DNA of 64,000 nt, from positions 1 through 64,000 of the forward strand of contig NZ_ABOX02000014.1 in assembly GCF_000172555.1 (NCBI RefSeq), written 5' to 3'. Origin of the DNA: Pedosphaera parvula Ellin514 (GTDB lineage: Bacteria; Verrucomicrobiota; Verrucomicrobiia; Limisphaerales; Pedosphaeraceae). Below, piece after piece: positions 32,555 through 41,248 of the stretch. Both the position numbers and the translations under genes were made by a program. The stretch's first letter is position 1. Every line of letters starts with the position of its first letter. A model generated the notes under the pieces. That model worked only from the letters and a program-made list of their open reading frames with translations, was not told where the DNA came from and made no database searches.

Positions 32555-33037
32555 TTGAAACCGATCAAAGGTGCCAAGGGCAGGATTGCCTTTCTAATCG
32601 ATAAAACCGAAATGCGATTGCTTTTGGAGACGCTGAAGCTGTATCCGGTGTTGGAGGGCGGTCATCAGCCGTTGAGCAAGTCGCAGAAGAATGCGGAGAA
32701 CGAACAGTTGCTTGAAGAAGCTTTGGCGGAAAGCCGGTCGGAGAATAAGAAGGCTTTGGATGCGCTGATGAGCAGCAAATCGCGATTTCAGAAGATCAAA
32801 GGGCATGACGTGTATAGGTTTTCGATCAAGATTTCCGATGCGGATTGGTTGTTGCAGGTGTTGAATGACATTCGGGTGGGGGCGTGGGTGCAGTTGGGAT
32901 CACCGGATAAAACTAATGACAGCTTTGCGGCTTTGGATGAAGAGACGGCACCGTCGTATTGGGCGATGGAGGTGGCGGGACATTTTCAGATGACGTTGTT
33001 GCAGGCGTTGACTGAGCAGGGCGAGTTGGGGAGTTAG
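32555..33037 (+). CDS. DUF2017-like protein
   Basis: The frame begins with a TTG immediately after the clpS stop. The 160-residue protein is mostly helical: RIAFLIDKTEMRLLLETLKLYP, SRSENKKALDALMSSKSRFQK, then YRFSIKISDADWLLQVLNDI and EVAGHFQMTLLQALTEQGE. The WLLQVLNDIR....LG and terminal hydrophobic helix resemble DUF2017, a family that follows clpS in Actinobacteria. I base the name on this resemblance plus position, not on a search. It is probably cytoplasmic and linked to ClpS function; no catalytic motif is visible. The non-ATG start abutting the clpS stop suggests translational coupling. Confidence 0.75.
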   Translation: MKPIKGAKGRIAFLIDKTEMRLLLETLKLYPVLEGGHQPLSKSQKNAENEQLLEEALAESRSENKKALDALMSSKSRFQKIKGHDVYRFSIKISDADWLLQVLNDIRVGAWVQLGSPDKTNDSFAALDEETAPSYWAMEVAGHFQMTLLQALTEQGELGS

Positions 33038-33071
33038 GGATAAAAAGGATCATGGGATAATGGGATGATTT

Positions 33072-33725
33072 ATGGTCGTACTGCTGAAGGATGAGATGCC
33101 TTTTCCAGACCCGCGTGGCGCTGATCCGGAGGGGTTGGTGGCTGTGGGCGGTGATTTGTCGATGGATCGATTGTTATCGGCTTATCGCAACGGGATTTTT
33201 CCGTGGACAGTGAAGCCCGTTACCTGGTGGTCGCCAGATCCGCGTGGGGTGATGGAATTGGACCGATTCCATGTGTCCAAAAGCCTGGGCAAGACGCTTA
33301 AGAAAGGCTTGTTTCGAATCACGAGAGATCGGGCTTTCAAGGAAGTGATGGAAGGTTGTGCCGAGGCGGCTCCGGGTCGCAGGACGACCTGGATCACGCC
33401 GGAGTTCATCAATGCTTATACTCGTCTGCACGAGCGTGGTTATGCCCATAGCCTGGAATGTTGGCAGGAGAGGAAACTGGTCGGTGGAATTTATGGGGTG
33501 GCCATGGGCGGATTCTTTGCGGGAGAATCGATGTTTCGCCGTGCGAATGATGCTTCCAAAGTTGCCTTGTACTATTTGACCGAACATTTGCAAAATCGGG
33601 GATTTACCCTTTTTGACATCCAAACTATCACGCCTACTACCAAGCACTTGGGAGGAATTTCGATTTCCCGGGAAGATTATTTGAAACGTTTAGCGCAGTC
33701 GGTTGTCCAAGATTGCACATTTTGA
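33072..33725 (+). CDS. aat: leucyl/phenylalanyl-tRNA--protein transferase
   Basis: Cytoplasmic enzyme that adds Leu or Phe from aminoacyl-tRNA to the N-terminus of proteins starting with Arg or Lys, creating N-degrons for ClpS. Diagnostic segments are FPDPRGADPEGLVAVGGDLS near 11-30, AYRNGIFPWTVKPVTWWSPD near 36-56, TWITPEFINAYTRLHERGYA near 100-118 and GGIYGVAMGGFFAGESMF near 135-155. The end reads FTLFDIQTITPTTKHLGGISISR. Length 217 is normal. It follows the DUF2017-like gene by 34 nt in the same orientation, so writer (Aat) and reader (ClpS) of the N-degron signal are in one unit. Confidence 0.97.
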   Translation: MVVLLKDEMPFPDPRGADPEGLVAVGGDLSMDRLLSAYRNGIFPWTVKPVTWWSPDPRGVMELDRFHVSKSLGKTLKKGLFRITRDRAFKEVMEGCAEAAPGRRTTWITPEFINAYTRLHERGYAHSLECWQERKLVGGIYGVAMGGFFAGESMFRRANDASKVALYYLTEHLQNRGFTLFDIQTITPTTKHLGGISISREDYLKRLAQSVVQDCTF

Positions 33726-33836
33726 TAGTGAGGCTGGTCGTTAGCGTTAACGGCACGCTTTATTGGAGGAAATACACTTTTTACTTCCATTTTGAGAGGG
33801 AAATAGTGATATACTCCGAGGCAAAATTTTTTGTAA

Positions 33837-34802
33837 ATGACTCAAAACCATAAACACAATCATCACACGCGGCGTAATTTCCTGGCACTTGGAGCTGTGG
33901 GAGCAATGGGTCTCTATATGGCCTATTCCGAACAGTACGTTCCCAAAATGATGCGGGAGCTGGTTGCCGATGCCGGTCGATCCATTTTAACTCCGACACA
34001 CAAGCCGCAACCGAAGCGCTGGCTGGATAATGCCATCACTGCGTCCTGGTTGGGCCATTCTTCGGTATTGTTGAATTTCTACGGAGTAACCATTTTGACG
34101 GACCCGGTGTTGGGCATGCGCGTTGGTGCGGATCTCGGTTTGGCGACGGTCGGCCCGAAGCGATTGGTGGCTCCTGCGCTTTCGGTGAAGCAATTGCCGC
34201 ACATCGATCTCGTGTTGATGTCGCATGCGCACATGGATCATTTCGACATGGCGACTTTGAAGCAAATGCCGGACACGACTGCGGCGGTGACTGCCAAAGC
34301 GACGAGTGATCTTTTCGGATATACGAATATCACGAAAACCAAGGAACTGGCCTGGGGCGAAAAGACAACCGTCAGGACCTCCAATGGTGAAGTGAACGTG
34401 CAGGCTTTTGAGGTGAAACATTGGGGCGCGCGTTGGCGTCACGATACCCAGCGTGGATATAATGGTTACGTCCTGGAGCGGGAAGGCAGGAAAGTGATTT
34501 TCGGCGGCGATACGGCGATGACAGATACGTTCAAGCCGTTGCGCAGTCGGGGGCCTTACGATCTGGCAATCATGCCCATTGGTGCCTACCAGCCTTGGGA
34601 ATGCTCGCATTGCACGCCCGAGCAGTCGTTGCGCATGGCCAATGATGCAGGCGCGAATTATATTCTGCCGATCCATCATAAGACCTTTAAGCTTGGCCGG
34701 GAAGGGGCTCATGAACCAATTGAAAGACTGCAGAAGGCGCTGGCGTCCGAGCCTGAGCGAATTGCTTTGAAGGACATTGGTGAGACTTTCTCGATGGCCT
34801 AG
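33837..34802 (+). CDS. metallo-beta-lactamase-fold hydrolase, Tat-exported (UlaG/NAPE-PLD-like)
   Basis: The N-terminus NHHTRRNFLALGAVGAMGLY is a twin-arginine signal or anchor. The domain reads ASWLGHSSVLLNFYGVTILTD near 69-89 and then the metal site SHAHMDHFD, where His130, His132, Asp134 and His135 form HxHxDH. Further ligands are expected in VKHWGARWRHDTQRG near 198-212, FGGDTAMTD near 225 and LPIHHKTFKLG near 280. The GHSS and KHWGARW motifs place it with UlaG- and N-acyl-phosphatidylethanolamine phospholipase D-like hydrolases, not beta-lactamases. Substrate unknown. It is a single gene with a terminator-like hairpin after it. Confidence 0.9.
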   Translation: MTQNHKHNHHTRRNFLALGAVGAMGLYMAYSEQYVPKMMRELVADAGRSILTPTHKPQPKRWLDNAITASWLGHSSVLLNFYGVTILTDPVLGMRVGADLGLATVGPKRLVAPALSVKQLPHIDLVLMSHAHMDHFDMATLKQMPDTTAAVTAKATSDLFGYTNITKTKELAWGEKTTVRTSNGEVNVQAFEVKHWGARWRHDTQRGYNGYVLEREGRKVIFGGDTAMTDTFKPLRSRGPYDLAIMPIGAYQPWECSHCTPEQSLRMANDAGANYILPIHHKTFKLGREGAHEPIERLQKALASEPERIALKDIGETFSMA

Positions 34803-34825
34803 ATTTTTCCAATGGAGAAATAGTG

Positions 34826-34860
34826 AACGCAATCCTGGAAACGGGGTTGCGTTGTTCTTT
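34826..34860 (+). terminator. intrinsic terminator after the metallo-hydrolase gene
   Basis: AACGCAATCC (34826-34835) pairs, with one mismatch, with GGGTTGCGTT (34844-34853), followed by GTTCTTT. It lies between two convergent genes. Confidence 0.65.
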
Positions 34861-34868
34861 GACAGAGA

Positions 34869-35669
34869 TTACCGGATCGTCTCGTAGTTTTTGTGATGTA
34901 GATCAGTGAAGAGGGACTGCATCCAAATCTTGAACCAAAGCATCATGATTCTTCGTGTTCCGCCGTGCTCGTAACGACGCATGGAGGTAATGGCTGCGGT
35001 GTCGCCGATGTAACGGTATTTGCCAAACTTGCGCAAGCGCTTGATCAGCTCGCTGTTCTCCCGGACCTGCAGACCTTCGTCGAAGCCCCGGGTGGCTACA
35101 AAATGTTCCCTCCAGCAGAGAATTGCACCTGCGCTGCCTTTGTGGATTCCAGTGCGATGAATCAGGTTCTTAACGCAATAGATGGTTTTATGTGAGAACC
35201 GTTCATTGTCCGGTTTACCCTTCAAGGTTCCCGCTGCATAGTCGGGAGTGAATTTGTTCGCTATGGTTTCCAATGCGCCGGGTTCGAGCAAGGTGTCGGC
35301 ATCCAAAAAAAGCAGGATATCACCCTGGGCCAGCTTCGCGCCCAAGTTACGTGAGATGCCCAACCCTTTATTCGAGAGCACGACCAGGCGAGAGCAATTG
35401 TTCAGAGCATAAGCGGAAGTCCTATCAGTGCAGCCGTTGGCAACCACAATCGTTTCAAAGTTGGGATAGTTTTGGCGGTTAAGAGCATTGAGAGTTAAGC
35501 CGATATAGTCCTCTTCATTATGGGCGGGAATGATAATGGAAATCATCCTGCCGCAAGTGGATTTTGGCTTCTTGTGCGCACGCTTAAAGACAGTTATGCC
35601 CGGTCTTTTTAGCTCCGTAATGGTTTGCAACGTACTTCTAGCAAATAGTTTTTTACCGTCCATACCCAT
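34869..35669 (-). CDS. glycosyltransferase family 2
   Basis: GT-A fold transferase that uses a nucleotide-sugar donor. The ATG at 35669 is chosen because AAGGAG lies 7 nt upstream, one of the best SD sites in the window; the frame runs 11 codons further without one. After a basic N-terminal leader of about 40 residues the fold reads ISIIIPAHNEEDYIGLTLNA, VVANGCTDRTSAYA, NLGAKLAQGDILLFLDADTL (DAD is the metal-binding DxD), and HFVATRGFDEGLQVRENSEL with the acceptor-site acidic residues. Two weakly hydrophobic C-terminal segments may attach it to the membrane. Role is probably envelope polysaccharide or lipid glycosylation. No sugar gene cluster surrounds it. Confidence 0.9.
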   Translation of the reverse strand: MGMDGKKLFARSTLQTITELKRPGITVFKRAHKKPKSTCGRMISIIIPAHNEEDYIGLTLNALNRQNYPNFETIVVANGCTDRTSAYALNNCSRLVVLSNKGLGISRNLGAKLAQGDILLFLDADTLLEPGALETIANKFTPDYAAGTLKGKPDNERFSHKTIYCVKNLIHRTGIHKGSAGAILCWREHFVATRGFDEGLQVRENSELIKRLRKFGKYRYIGDTAAITSMRRYEHGGTRRIMMLWFKIWMQSLFTDLHHKNYETIR

Positions 35670-35841
35670 GATCAAACTCCTTATTTCCAAGTGCCTTTTC
35701 AATAGGGGGATAACCCTAGAGCTTGCAATTTCCCCATGGAAGAAGGGTTAAATTAATCGCCAATGGCGCAAAGAGTGGATTCAGCCGTATGGGGTAACAA
35801 ACTTTAAAAGGGAGATTTGCGTTGAAATCTGAAGTTGGATT

Positions 35842-36101
35842 TATACCGAATGCCAAAATTAATTTCCGAAATGGGGAAAAGAAACAGAATGAATGAAGGA
35901 AATAAATTTGAGGAAAATGGAGACTGAAAAGTCATGGCTTTGGGGACAAGAAAATTCATTAGTCGTTGGCTGCAGGGTGCTTTTGATTTGAGGCGGCGTT
36001 GTCGCCCTGGTCGCTATCTACTGATAGCGCCTGCGGGCTCCGCCTTGCCTCAAACCAAAATCCCTCCTGCCATTCGGAAATTTCTTTCGGCATTCGGTAT
36101 A
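35842..36101. mobile_element. 260-bp MITE, copy 2
   Basis: Same length and organisation as copy 1 (11982-12241). It begins TATACCGAATGCCAAAATTA and ends GGCATTCGGTATA, with the internal TTTGAGGC/GCCTCAAA palindrome and CGCTATCTA/TGATAGCG tip. One mismatch (TTTTGATTTG for TTTTGGTTTG) weakens the internal stem. It lies downstream of the gene at 36216-36902. Confidence 0.85.
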
Positions 36102-36215
36102 GAATTCAGCCGGTTCGTGGATTGCCTCGGGTTTAAGGAAACCGTTTGGGCAACTTATTCTAATGGATTCTCATCTTCAGCGTGCAAGCCATGAGACCTG
36201 AGATTACGAAACAGA

Positions 36216-36902
36216 TTACTTTGTCGGGGCAGGTTTGGCGGCAGGGGTGGGATCGGAAGATCCCGACTCAGACAGGAATTTTTCCAAAATACCAACATAC
36301 CCGTCAAGCACCTCACTGGTATCCGGATCGCCGCCGAGATCCTTCTTGGCCGCTTGAATCTGGGCAATCGAGCTTCTGGCTTGGGTCCGTATGTCGTTCA
36401 CTGAAAGTTTGCCATTCATGAGCCCCCCGACCATTTCGTTGAACATCTTGGTGACTTCCGGGCTTGAGCTTCCCATTAACTGTTTTTGGAGATCGTCGAC
36501 TGTATTTTTGTCTACACCTCCTTGAGCCTTTAATTGCTTTACGATGCCAGCAGCAGAGGAAGCATTTGAATTGGAGGCAGAGAGCGTCGGAACTCCTAAA
36601 ACACTTGGTGGTGTTGCTGCCAAGGCGTTCGGTGTGGCAGGTTGCACGGTTGCCGATCTAGCCTGGGCAGGTAAAGCGAGCGGGCGCAAAGTTATGTTGG
36701 CGACCTTATCACGGGGGATTTTGACCAGTCCTTGAATTTCGCTTTGAAATTGTAAGTTGCTGGTGGTCATTGAGATAACGGTGCCAGAATAATGGTCTCC
36801 ATTGGTGAGCTGCAAGACATCAGCCGTTGCGGGCAATGCGAGCAGTGTAATGGAAGCAAATACGGTGCAGCTCGTGAGAATTTTAAAAGTCCGGAAGTGC
36901 AT
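36216..36902 (-). CDS. hypothetical secreted protein
   Basis: Signal peptide MHFRTFKILTSCTVFASITLLALPATA is followed by a short beta module (DVLQLTNGDHYSGTVISM, IQGLVKIPRDKVANITL), the SH3-like 'LxNGDxxxG' pattern seen in many verrucomicrobial and planctomycete exported proteins. A low-complexity Ala/Pro/Ser/Thr linker (about 75-115) leads to a helical C-terminal domain (GIVKQLKAQGGVDKNTVDDL, EVTKMFNEMVGGLMNGKLSV, ARSSIAQIQAAKKDLG) and a Pro-rich tail. No enzymatic motif is present. It is probably a periplasmic or outer-envelope protein of unknown role. Confidence 0.75.
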   Translation of the reverse strand: MHFRTFKILTSCTVFASITLLALPATADVLQLTNGDHYSGTVISMTTSNLQFQSEIQGLVKIPRDKVANITLRPLALPAQARSATVQPATPNALAATPPSVLGVPTLSASNSNASSAAGIVKQLKAQGGVDKNTVDDLQKQLMGSSSPEVTKMFNEMVGGLMNGKLSVNDIRTQARSSIAQIQAAKKDLGGDPDTSEVLDGYVGILEKFLSESGSSDPTPAAKPAPTK

Positions 36903-37106
36903 AGTTACCTCGTTTTGGTTTTACCAACTTATCTGAAGAAAGCCTGCCAGAAGCTGATAAAAAAGCAATCCTCCACTTACTCAAAAAAATGTGCTGTCCA
37001 AATAAGCTATAATTTGGGCAGCACACTATTTACCACTAACACTAACATCCCCAACAACAACCTCGATCCTGGCGGGTTGTTGTTCCCCACTTACCCACGA
37101 CGCGGA

Positions 37107-37292
37107 TTAGGCGTCGAAAACCTTCTCAACTTCGCCGACTTTGCGCTGAGCCTTGCCGGCATATTTTTCGGCCTTGCCTCTGCCTTCCAAATTCCGGTCC
37201 TTCATTGCCCGGCCAGCAACCTCTTTGACTTTGCCTTTGGCTTCCCTGGCGCTGCCTTTGACTCGGTCTTTGATATTCTCTTTGGTTTTCAT
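37107..37292 (-). CDS. CsbD-family stress protein
   Basis: The ATG at 37292 gives a 61-residue protein beginning MKTKENIKDRVKGSAREAKG and continuing KVKEVAGRAMKDRNLEGRGK, then AEKYAGKAQRKVGEVEKVF. This is the CsbD signature: a highly charged Lys/Glu/Ala helical protein with GxAxxxxGKxKEVAGR and NLxxxGKxxKxxGKAQ motifs. CsbD proteins are general-stress or osmotic-stress induced in Bacillus (sigma-B regulon); the molecular role is unknown. A few upstream codons in frame are excluded as they are not family-like. Confidence 0.9.
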   Translation of the reverse strand: MKTKENIKDRVKGSAREAKGKVKEVAGRAMKDRNLEGRGKAEKYAGKAQRKVGEVEKVFDA

Positions 37293-37678
37293 AATTAACT
37301 TGATGCGTAAAAGAACATTCCACATTAAATACGGCGTGATATGGGGTGAACTACTCTTTTAAATGCTTGAACATGATGCGTTCCCGGGTTGTCAGAGCCG
37401 CCGATTCTTCAGCAAAGAGCCCGGCATCAAGCCAGAGAAATTTTTGGCATTTGAATGATTATATGCGAGAATTGTCCCTTTCTGGCAACCATCGCTGAAT
37501 AGTTGATGGTTAAAAAGACCGTCAGCTTATGAAGCTGGATGCGTCGGGCGGTGCTGAGCAGCCGTTCCTGGGGCCCGTCAACCCGGTATTAAGAGCTTAA
37601 TATCTTGTTTGACTAGAAGGGAATCTATTGAGACACTGGGGGGCTGTTATTGTCTCTTAATTGAGAAATCGATCTAAT
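37293..37678. other. intergenic region with structured leader upstream of rpoD
   Basis: No coding frame is supported. Between about 37485 and 37610 there are consecutive stem-loops: AACCATC/GATGGTT near 37488-37513, CAGCTT/AAGCTG near 37525-37539 and a G/C-rich segment around GGGGCCCGTCAACCCGG. This could be the 5' leader of rpoD or an independent small RNA; no known family is recognised. Confidence 0.35.
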
Positions 37679-39523
37679 ATGGTGAAAACGAAAATAAAGA
37701 AGTCTGGATCCAAGCCTGCCGAAGTGAAAGGCGCGCGTAAACGTACCAACCGCCCGCACACCTCTGCTGCCGATGATACGAAGAAGGATCGGAAGGCTAC
37801 GGAAGCCAACTCTGCGAATGGCAACGGCGCTTCCAAGACTGCTGTGACCGCTGATGGTGCTGAAGGTCACCTGAATACTGGTTCCATTACGACCAAGGCT
37901 GGAGTGGACCTGACAGAGAAGGTCAAGGAATTGGTTCTGCTCGCCAAGGAGCAAGGTCACCTGACCTACGACGACATCAACGATGCCCTGCCTGATACGG
38001 TCGTCACGCCGGATGATCTCGACCAGGTTTATACGAAGCTGAACAATCTCGAAATCGAGATTGTTGATGCCGCCGAAGTGGATCGCGTTAAACAGCCGGA
38101 GGCTGAAGAGCAGGAAGATGAGAAGGGGCGCCTCGATATTTTGGATGACCCCGTTCGCATGTATCTGCGTCAGATGGGCAAAGTTCCCTTGCTGACCCGC
38201 GAACAGGAAGTGGCCATTTGCAAGCGCATTGAAGAAGCCGAAAACGAACAGCGCCGGATTATTTACAGCTTCGGTTTCGCCGCCAAGGAACACATTGCCC
38301 TGGCTGAAAAGTTGATTTCTGAACCGCCCAAGGAACGTTTCGACCGCGTCATCGTTGATAAGAAGATCGATAGCCGTGATCGCCACCTGAAGGCGCTCCG
38401 TCAACTCGTTAAAAAGGTTCGCGAAATGGACCAGGAAGTCGACGAGAAGTATGCTGAATGGCGCGAGGCAAAGGTTTCTGCCAAGGACAAGGTGTTCGCG
38501 GAATTCAAGAAGCTGGATAAGAAACTGCAAGACACTTTCCCCAAGTTTTATTACAAGCAGAAGGTCATCGAGGAAATGATCCTCGTGGCGCAAAACATCC
38601 ATGACAAGATCCAGGCCAGCCTTCGCACGACGGTGGATTTGGAGAAGGCCCGGAAGTCTGACCAGCAGCAGGCGATTCTAAAATCGGAGTGGCAGAAGAT
38701 TAATGCGCTCGAAGAATTCGCCCGGATGCCGAATAACGAATATCTCAAGAATTTCGAAGCGCTGAACCAGTATGCCGCCAAGGCGCATCAAGCCAAGACT
38801 GAGATGGCGGAAGCCAATTTGCGTCTGGTGATCTCCATCGGCAAGAAATATACCAATCGTGGTCTCGCATTCCTGGACATCATTCAGGAAGGCAACATGG
38901 GCTTGATGAAGGGTGTTGAGAAGTTCGAATACCGCCGCGGTTACAAATTCTCGACTTATGCCACTTGGTGGATTCGCCAGGCCATCACTCGCGCGATTGC
39001 TGATCAGGCCCGCACGATCCGCATCCCGGTGCACATGATCGAAATCATCGGCAAGTTGATGCGCGCACAGAAGCAGTTGCTGCAGGAGTTTGGCCGTGAA
39101 GCCACGCCTGAGGAAATTGCGGATGAAATGCAGATTTCCGTTGAGCGTGTGAAGTCGATTCTCAAGATGGCGCAGCAGCCCATCTCGATGCAGGCCAGTG
39201 TTGGCGACAGCGATGATGCGACCTTCGGTGATTTCATCGAAGACAAGTCTGCGGAGAATCCTTCTGATATGACCAGCTACAGCCTGTTGAAAGACAAGCT
39301 GAATGATGTGCTGGCGACCTTGACTGAACGCGAACGTCGCATCGTAGAATTGCGTTTCGGTTTGGTGGATGGTTATGCCCGCACTTTGGAAGAAGTGGGC
39401 AAGCAGTATAAGGTGACCCGCGAACGTATTCGCCAAATCGAGGCGAAGGCATTGCGCAAACTGCGTCACCCGACACGTGTCCGCCACCTCAAGGGCTTCC
39501 TTGAAATGGAAGAAGCGGCGTAA
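37679..39523 (+). CDS. rpoD: primary RNA polymerase sigma factor (sigma-70, RpoD)
   Basis: Housekeeping sigma factor that directs RNA polymerase to -35/-10 promoters. The ATG at 37679 starts a 614-residue protein with a basic low-complexity N-terminus. Region 1.1 follows ([20 protein letters not shown] near 80-100), then region 1.2 ([20 protein letters not shown] near 155), a long non-conserved insert, and regions 2.1-2.4 ([39 protein letters not shown]). Regions 3 and 4 follow, ending with the helix-turn-helix [17 protein letters not shown]. Region 1.1 plus the long insert identify it as a primary, not alternative, sigma factor. A terminator follows. The TTG six codons upstream is unlikely. 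Confidence 0.97.
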   Translation: MVKTKIKKSGSKPAEVKGARKRTNRPHTSAADDTKKDRKATEANSANGNGASKTAVTADGAEGHLNTGSITTKAGVDLTEKVKELVLLAKEQGHLTYDDINDALPDTVVTPDDLDQVYTKLNNLEIEIVDAAEVDRVKQPEAEEQEDEKGRLDILDDPVRMYLRQMGKVPLLTREQEVAICKRIEEAENEQRRIIYSFGFAAKEHIALAEKLISEPPKERFDRVIVDKKIDSRDRHLKALRQLVKKVREMDQEVDEKYAEWREAKVSAKDKVFAEFKKLDKKLQDTFPKFYYKQKVIEEMILVAQNIHDKIQASLRTTVDLEKARKSDQQQAILKSEWQKINALEEFARMPNNEYLKNFEALNQYAAKAHQAKTEMAEANLRLVISIGKKYTNRGLAFLDIIQEGNMGLMKGVEKFEYRRGYKFSTYATWWIRQAITRAIADQARTIRIPVHMIEIIGKLMRAQKQLLQEFGREATPEEIADEMQISVERVKSILKMAQQPISMQASVGDSDDATFGDFIEDKSAENPSDMTSYSLLKDKLNDVLATLTERERRIVELRFGLVDGYARTLEEVGKQYKVTRERIRQIEAKALRKLRHPTRVRHLKGFLEMEEAA

Positions 39524-39542
39524 GCTGTTTAACAACGATTAC

Positions 39543-39576
39543 AAAACGGAGCAGGCGAAAGCTTGCTCCGTTTTTT
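39543..39576. terminator. intrinsic terminator after rpoD
   Basis: AAAACGGAGCAGGC, loop GAAA, GCTTGCTCCGTTTTTT. The A/T-rich ends on both sides let it act for both rpoD and the convergent lepB. Confidence 0.9.
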
Positions 39577-39643
39577 GTTGCATTGAAGAGGATTTTTACA
39601 ATCCAAAGCTGGATTGCGAATCCTTCCGTCTCGAAAACGAGGG

Positions 39644-40345
39644 TTAAAGCAACTTGCTGAAGAAGCGATGCCAGCGAGGGGAGTAGTGGGCTTGATGATT
39701 CAAAGAAATGACTACGGCACTGGCGCGGCCAACGATTGCTTTGCGACTAACACAACCATAAAAGCGTGAGTCGAAGCTGTTGTCGCGATTGTCACCCATC
39801 ATAAAATATTGCCCTTCAAGAATGGTGATTGGGCCAAAGTTTGGAGCGCCAGAAAGTCCGAAAGTGCTCATTACAGCGTGGGATTTATCCTGGACGGTTT
39901 CCCGGGCAAAGCTGTGAGCTGGTTGTTCAGTGGCGGGAATTTCATCAATCACCTTTTGATCGAGCCCGTCGTAATTCGCTTCCTTGTCATTCACGAAGAG
40001 CTTGTTTTTTTTCAGTTCAATTTTGTCTCCGGGCACACCGATGACGCGCTTCACCAGGCGGATTCCGTCAGCAGGGGAGAAAAAAACAACAATTTCGCCG
40101 CGTTTCGGATTGTCCCACTGGACCATGTGCCAACTGGTGAAAGGGAACTTTAAATCGTAGGCCAGCTTATTCACGAACACCCGGTCCCCTTCGATGATGG
40201 TAGGTTTCATGGAACCGGTCGGAACGTCGTTCCAATCGGCGATGGCCGACCGAAATGCGAATAGCACTATCACCATGATGAGCAGCGGTTTTGCCTCTTT
40301 CCGCCAGAATTTTACGACCTTTTCCCTCATTGCAGTCTTATCCAT
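39644..40345 (-). CDS. lepB: signal peptidase I
   Basis: Inner-membrane serine protease that removes Sec and Tat signal peptides. From the ATG at 40345 (233 residues) the protein starts MDKTAMREKVVKFWRKEAKP, then one membrane helix (LLIMVIVLFAFRSAIA). The catalytic Ser45 is in VPTGSMKPTI and Lys99 in GIRLVKRVIGVPGDKI. Box E reads MGDNRDNSFDSRFYG. The frame continues 27 codons upstream to a TTG, but that part is unlike the family. It converges on rpoD. The abundance of exported proteins in this window fits the need for this enzyme. Confidence 0.95.
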   Translation of the reverse strand: MDKTAMREKVVKFWRKEAKPLLIMVIVLFAFRSAIADWNDVPTGSMKPTIIEGDRVFVNKLAYDLKFPFTSWHMVQWDNPKRGEIVVFFSPADGIRLVKRVIGVPGDKIELKKNKLFVNDKEANYDGLDQKVIDEIPATEQPAHSFARETVQDKSHAVMSTFGLSGAPNFGPITILEGQYFMMGDNRDNSFDSRFYGCVSRKAIVGRASAVVISLNHQAHYSPRWHRFFSKLL

Positions 40346-40471
40346 GGGGTCTTGGATACAAGGGGTGCGCTTCGCGTTCAATGAAATACGGCAGACCGGC
40401 TTTGGCTTGATGCCGTGGTCGTCCAAATAAAACTTGGCTTATGGCCGCTGGTTATCGGTATAGACGCAACT

Positions 40472-41248
40472 TTAGCCGCCATTTTGCCTGTTCAACCTGG
40501 CGGCAATGTTCGTAGTGAAACGGGTTGGCAGCGCCTTGGATACGCTGGAACTCAGCTTGTTAATGAAACCGGCGGTGATGTTGGGTTTGCCGTGCATGAG
40601 CGCGTCATATCCAATCCTTGCCACCTGATCCGCCTCCATCATCACCATGCCCACATCCCGTTTTAAGTGGGCGCGGCTGTGAAATTGCGAGCGGGTAATG
40701 CCGGGATTCAGAGTGGTGACGGTGACGCCGGTTCCCTTCAACTCCCTGGCGAGCGCACACGAGAAGGAATAAACAAAGGCCTTGCTGGCATAATACATAG
40801 CCATGAACGGTCCCGGTTGAAAGGCGGCAGTGCTGGCAACATTCAGGATGCGGCCTGAACCGCGTTTTACCATGGGCCTGGCAAGAAGGTGCGTGAGTTC
40901 CACCAAGGCAGTAATGTTTACCTGGATCAAAGCCAGGTGCTTTGAGAGTTCAATTTCGGTGAAAGGACCTTGCAACCCGAAGCCGGCGTTGTTGATGAGC
41001 ACCTCGACTTCGAGGCCATCGCCTTTGATTTCATTAAATATGTCCAGTGCTGCAGCGGGTTGCGACAGGTCCTTGGGGATCACCTTTACAGTCACTTTGT
41101 ATTTTGAACTCACCTCGTCTGCCACTTCTTCCAACCGTTTTTGGTCTCGGGCAACCAATATGAGATTGTAGCCATTGGCGGCAAAAAGCATCGTGAACTC
41201 GTAGCCAATACCTTGCGATGCACCCGTAATCAAAGCCCATTGTTTCAT
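40472..41248 (-). CDS. short-chain dehydrogenase/reductase
   Basis: Classical SDR of 258 residues, an NAD(P)(H)-dependent oxidoreductase. The cofactor loop TGASQGIG is at 8-15, and Arg34 in LVARDQKRLE suggests NADP(H). LINNAGFGLQG lies near 85-95. The catalytic triad is Ser139 (NVASTAAF), Tyr152 and Lys156 (MYYASKAF). TLNPGITRSQF follows near 178. It is closest to the DltE/YqjQ-type acyl-chain reductases, but the substrate cannot be read from sequence. Its ATG overlaps the DUF72 stop as ATGA, so both are one leftward operon. Confidence 0.93.
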   Translation of the reverse strand: MKQWALITGASQGIGYEFTMLFAANGYNLILVARDQKRLEEVADEVSSKYKVTVKVIPKDLSQPAAALDIFNEIKGDGLEVEVLINNAGFGLQGPFTEIELSKHLALIQVNITALVELTHLLARPMVKRGSGRILNVASTAAFQPGPFMAMYYASKAFVYSFSCALARELKGTGVTVTTLNPGITRSQFHSRAHLKRDVGMVMMEADQVARIGYDALMHGKPNITAGFINKLSSSVSKALPTRFTTNIAARLNRQNGG

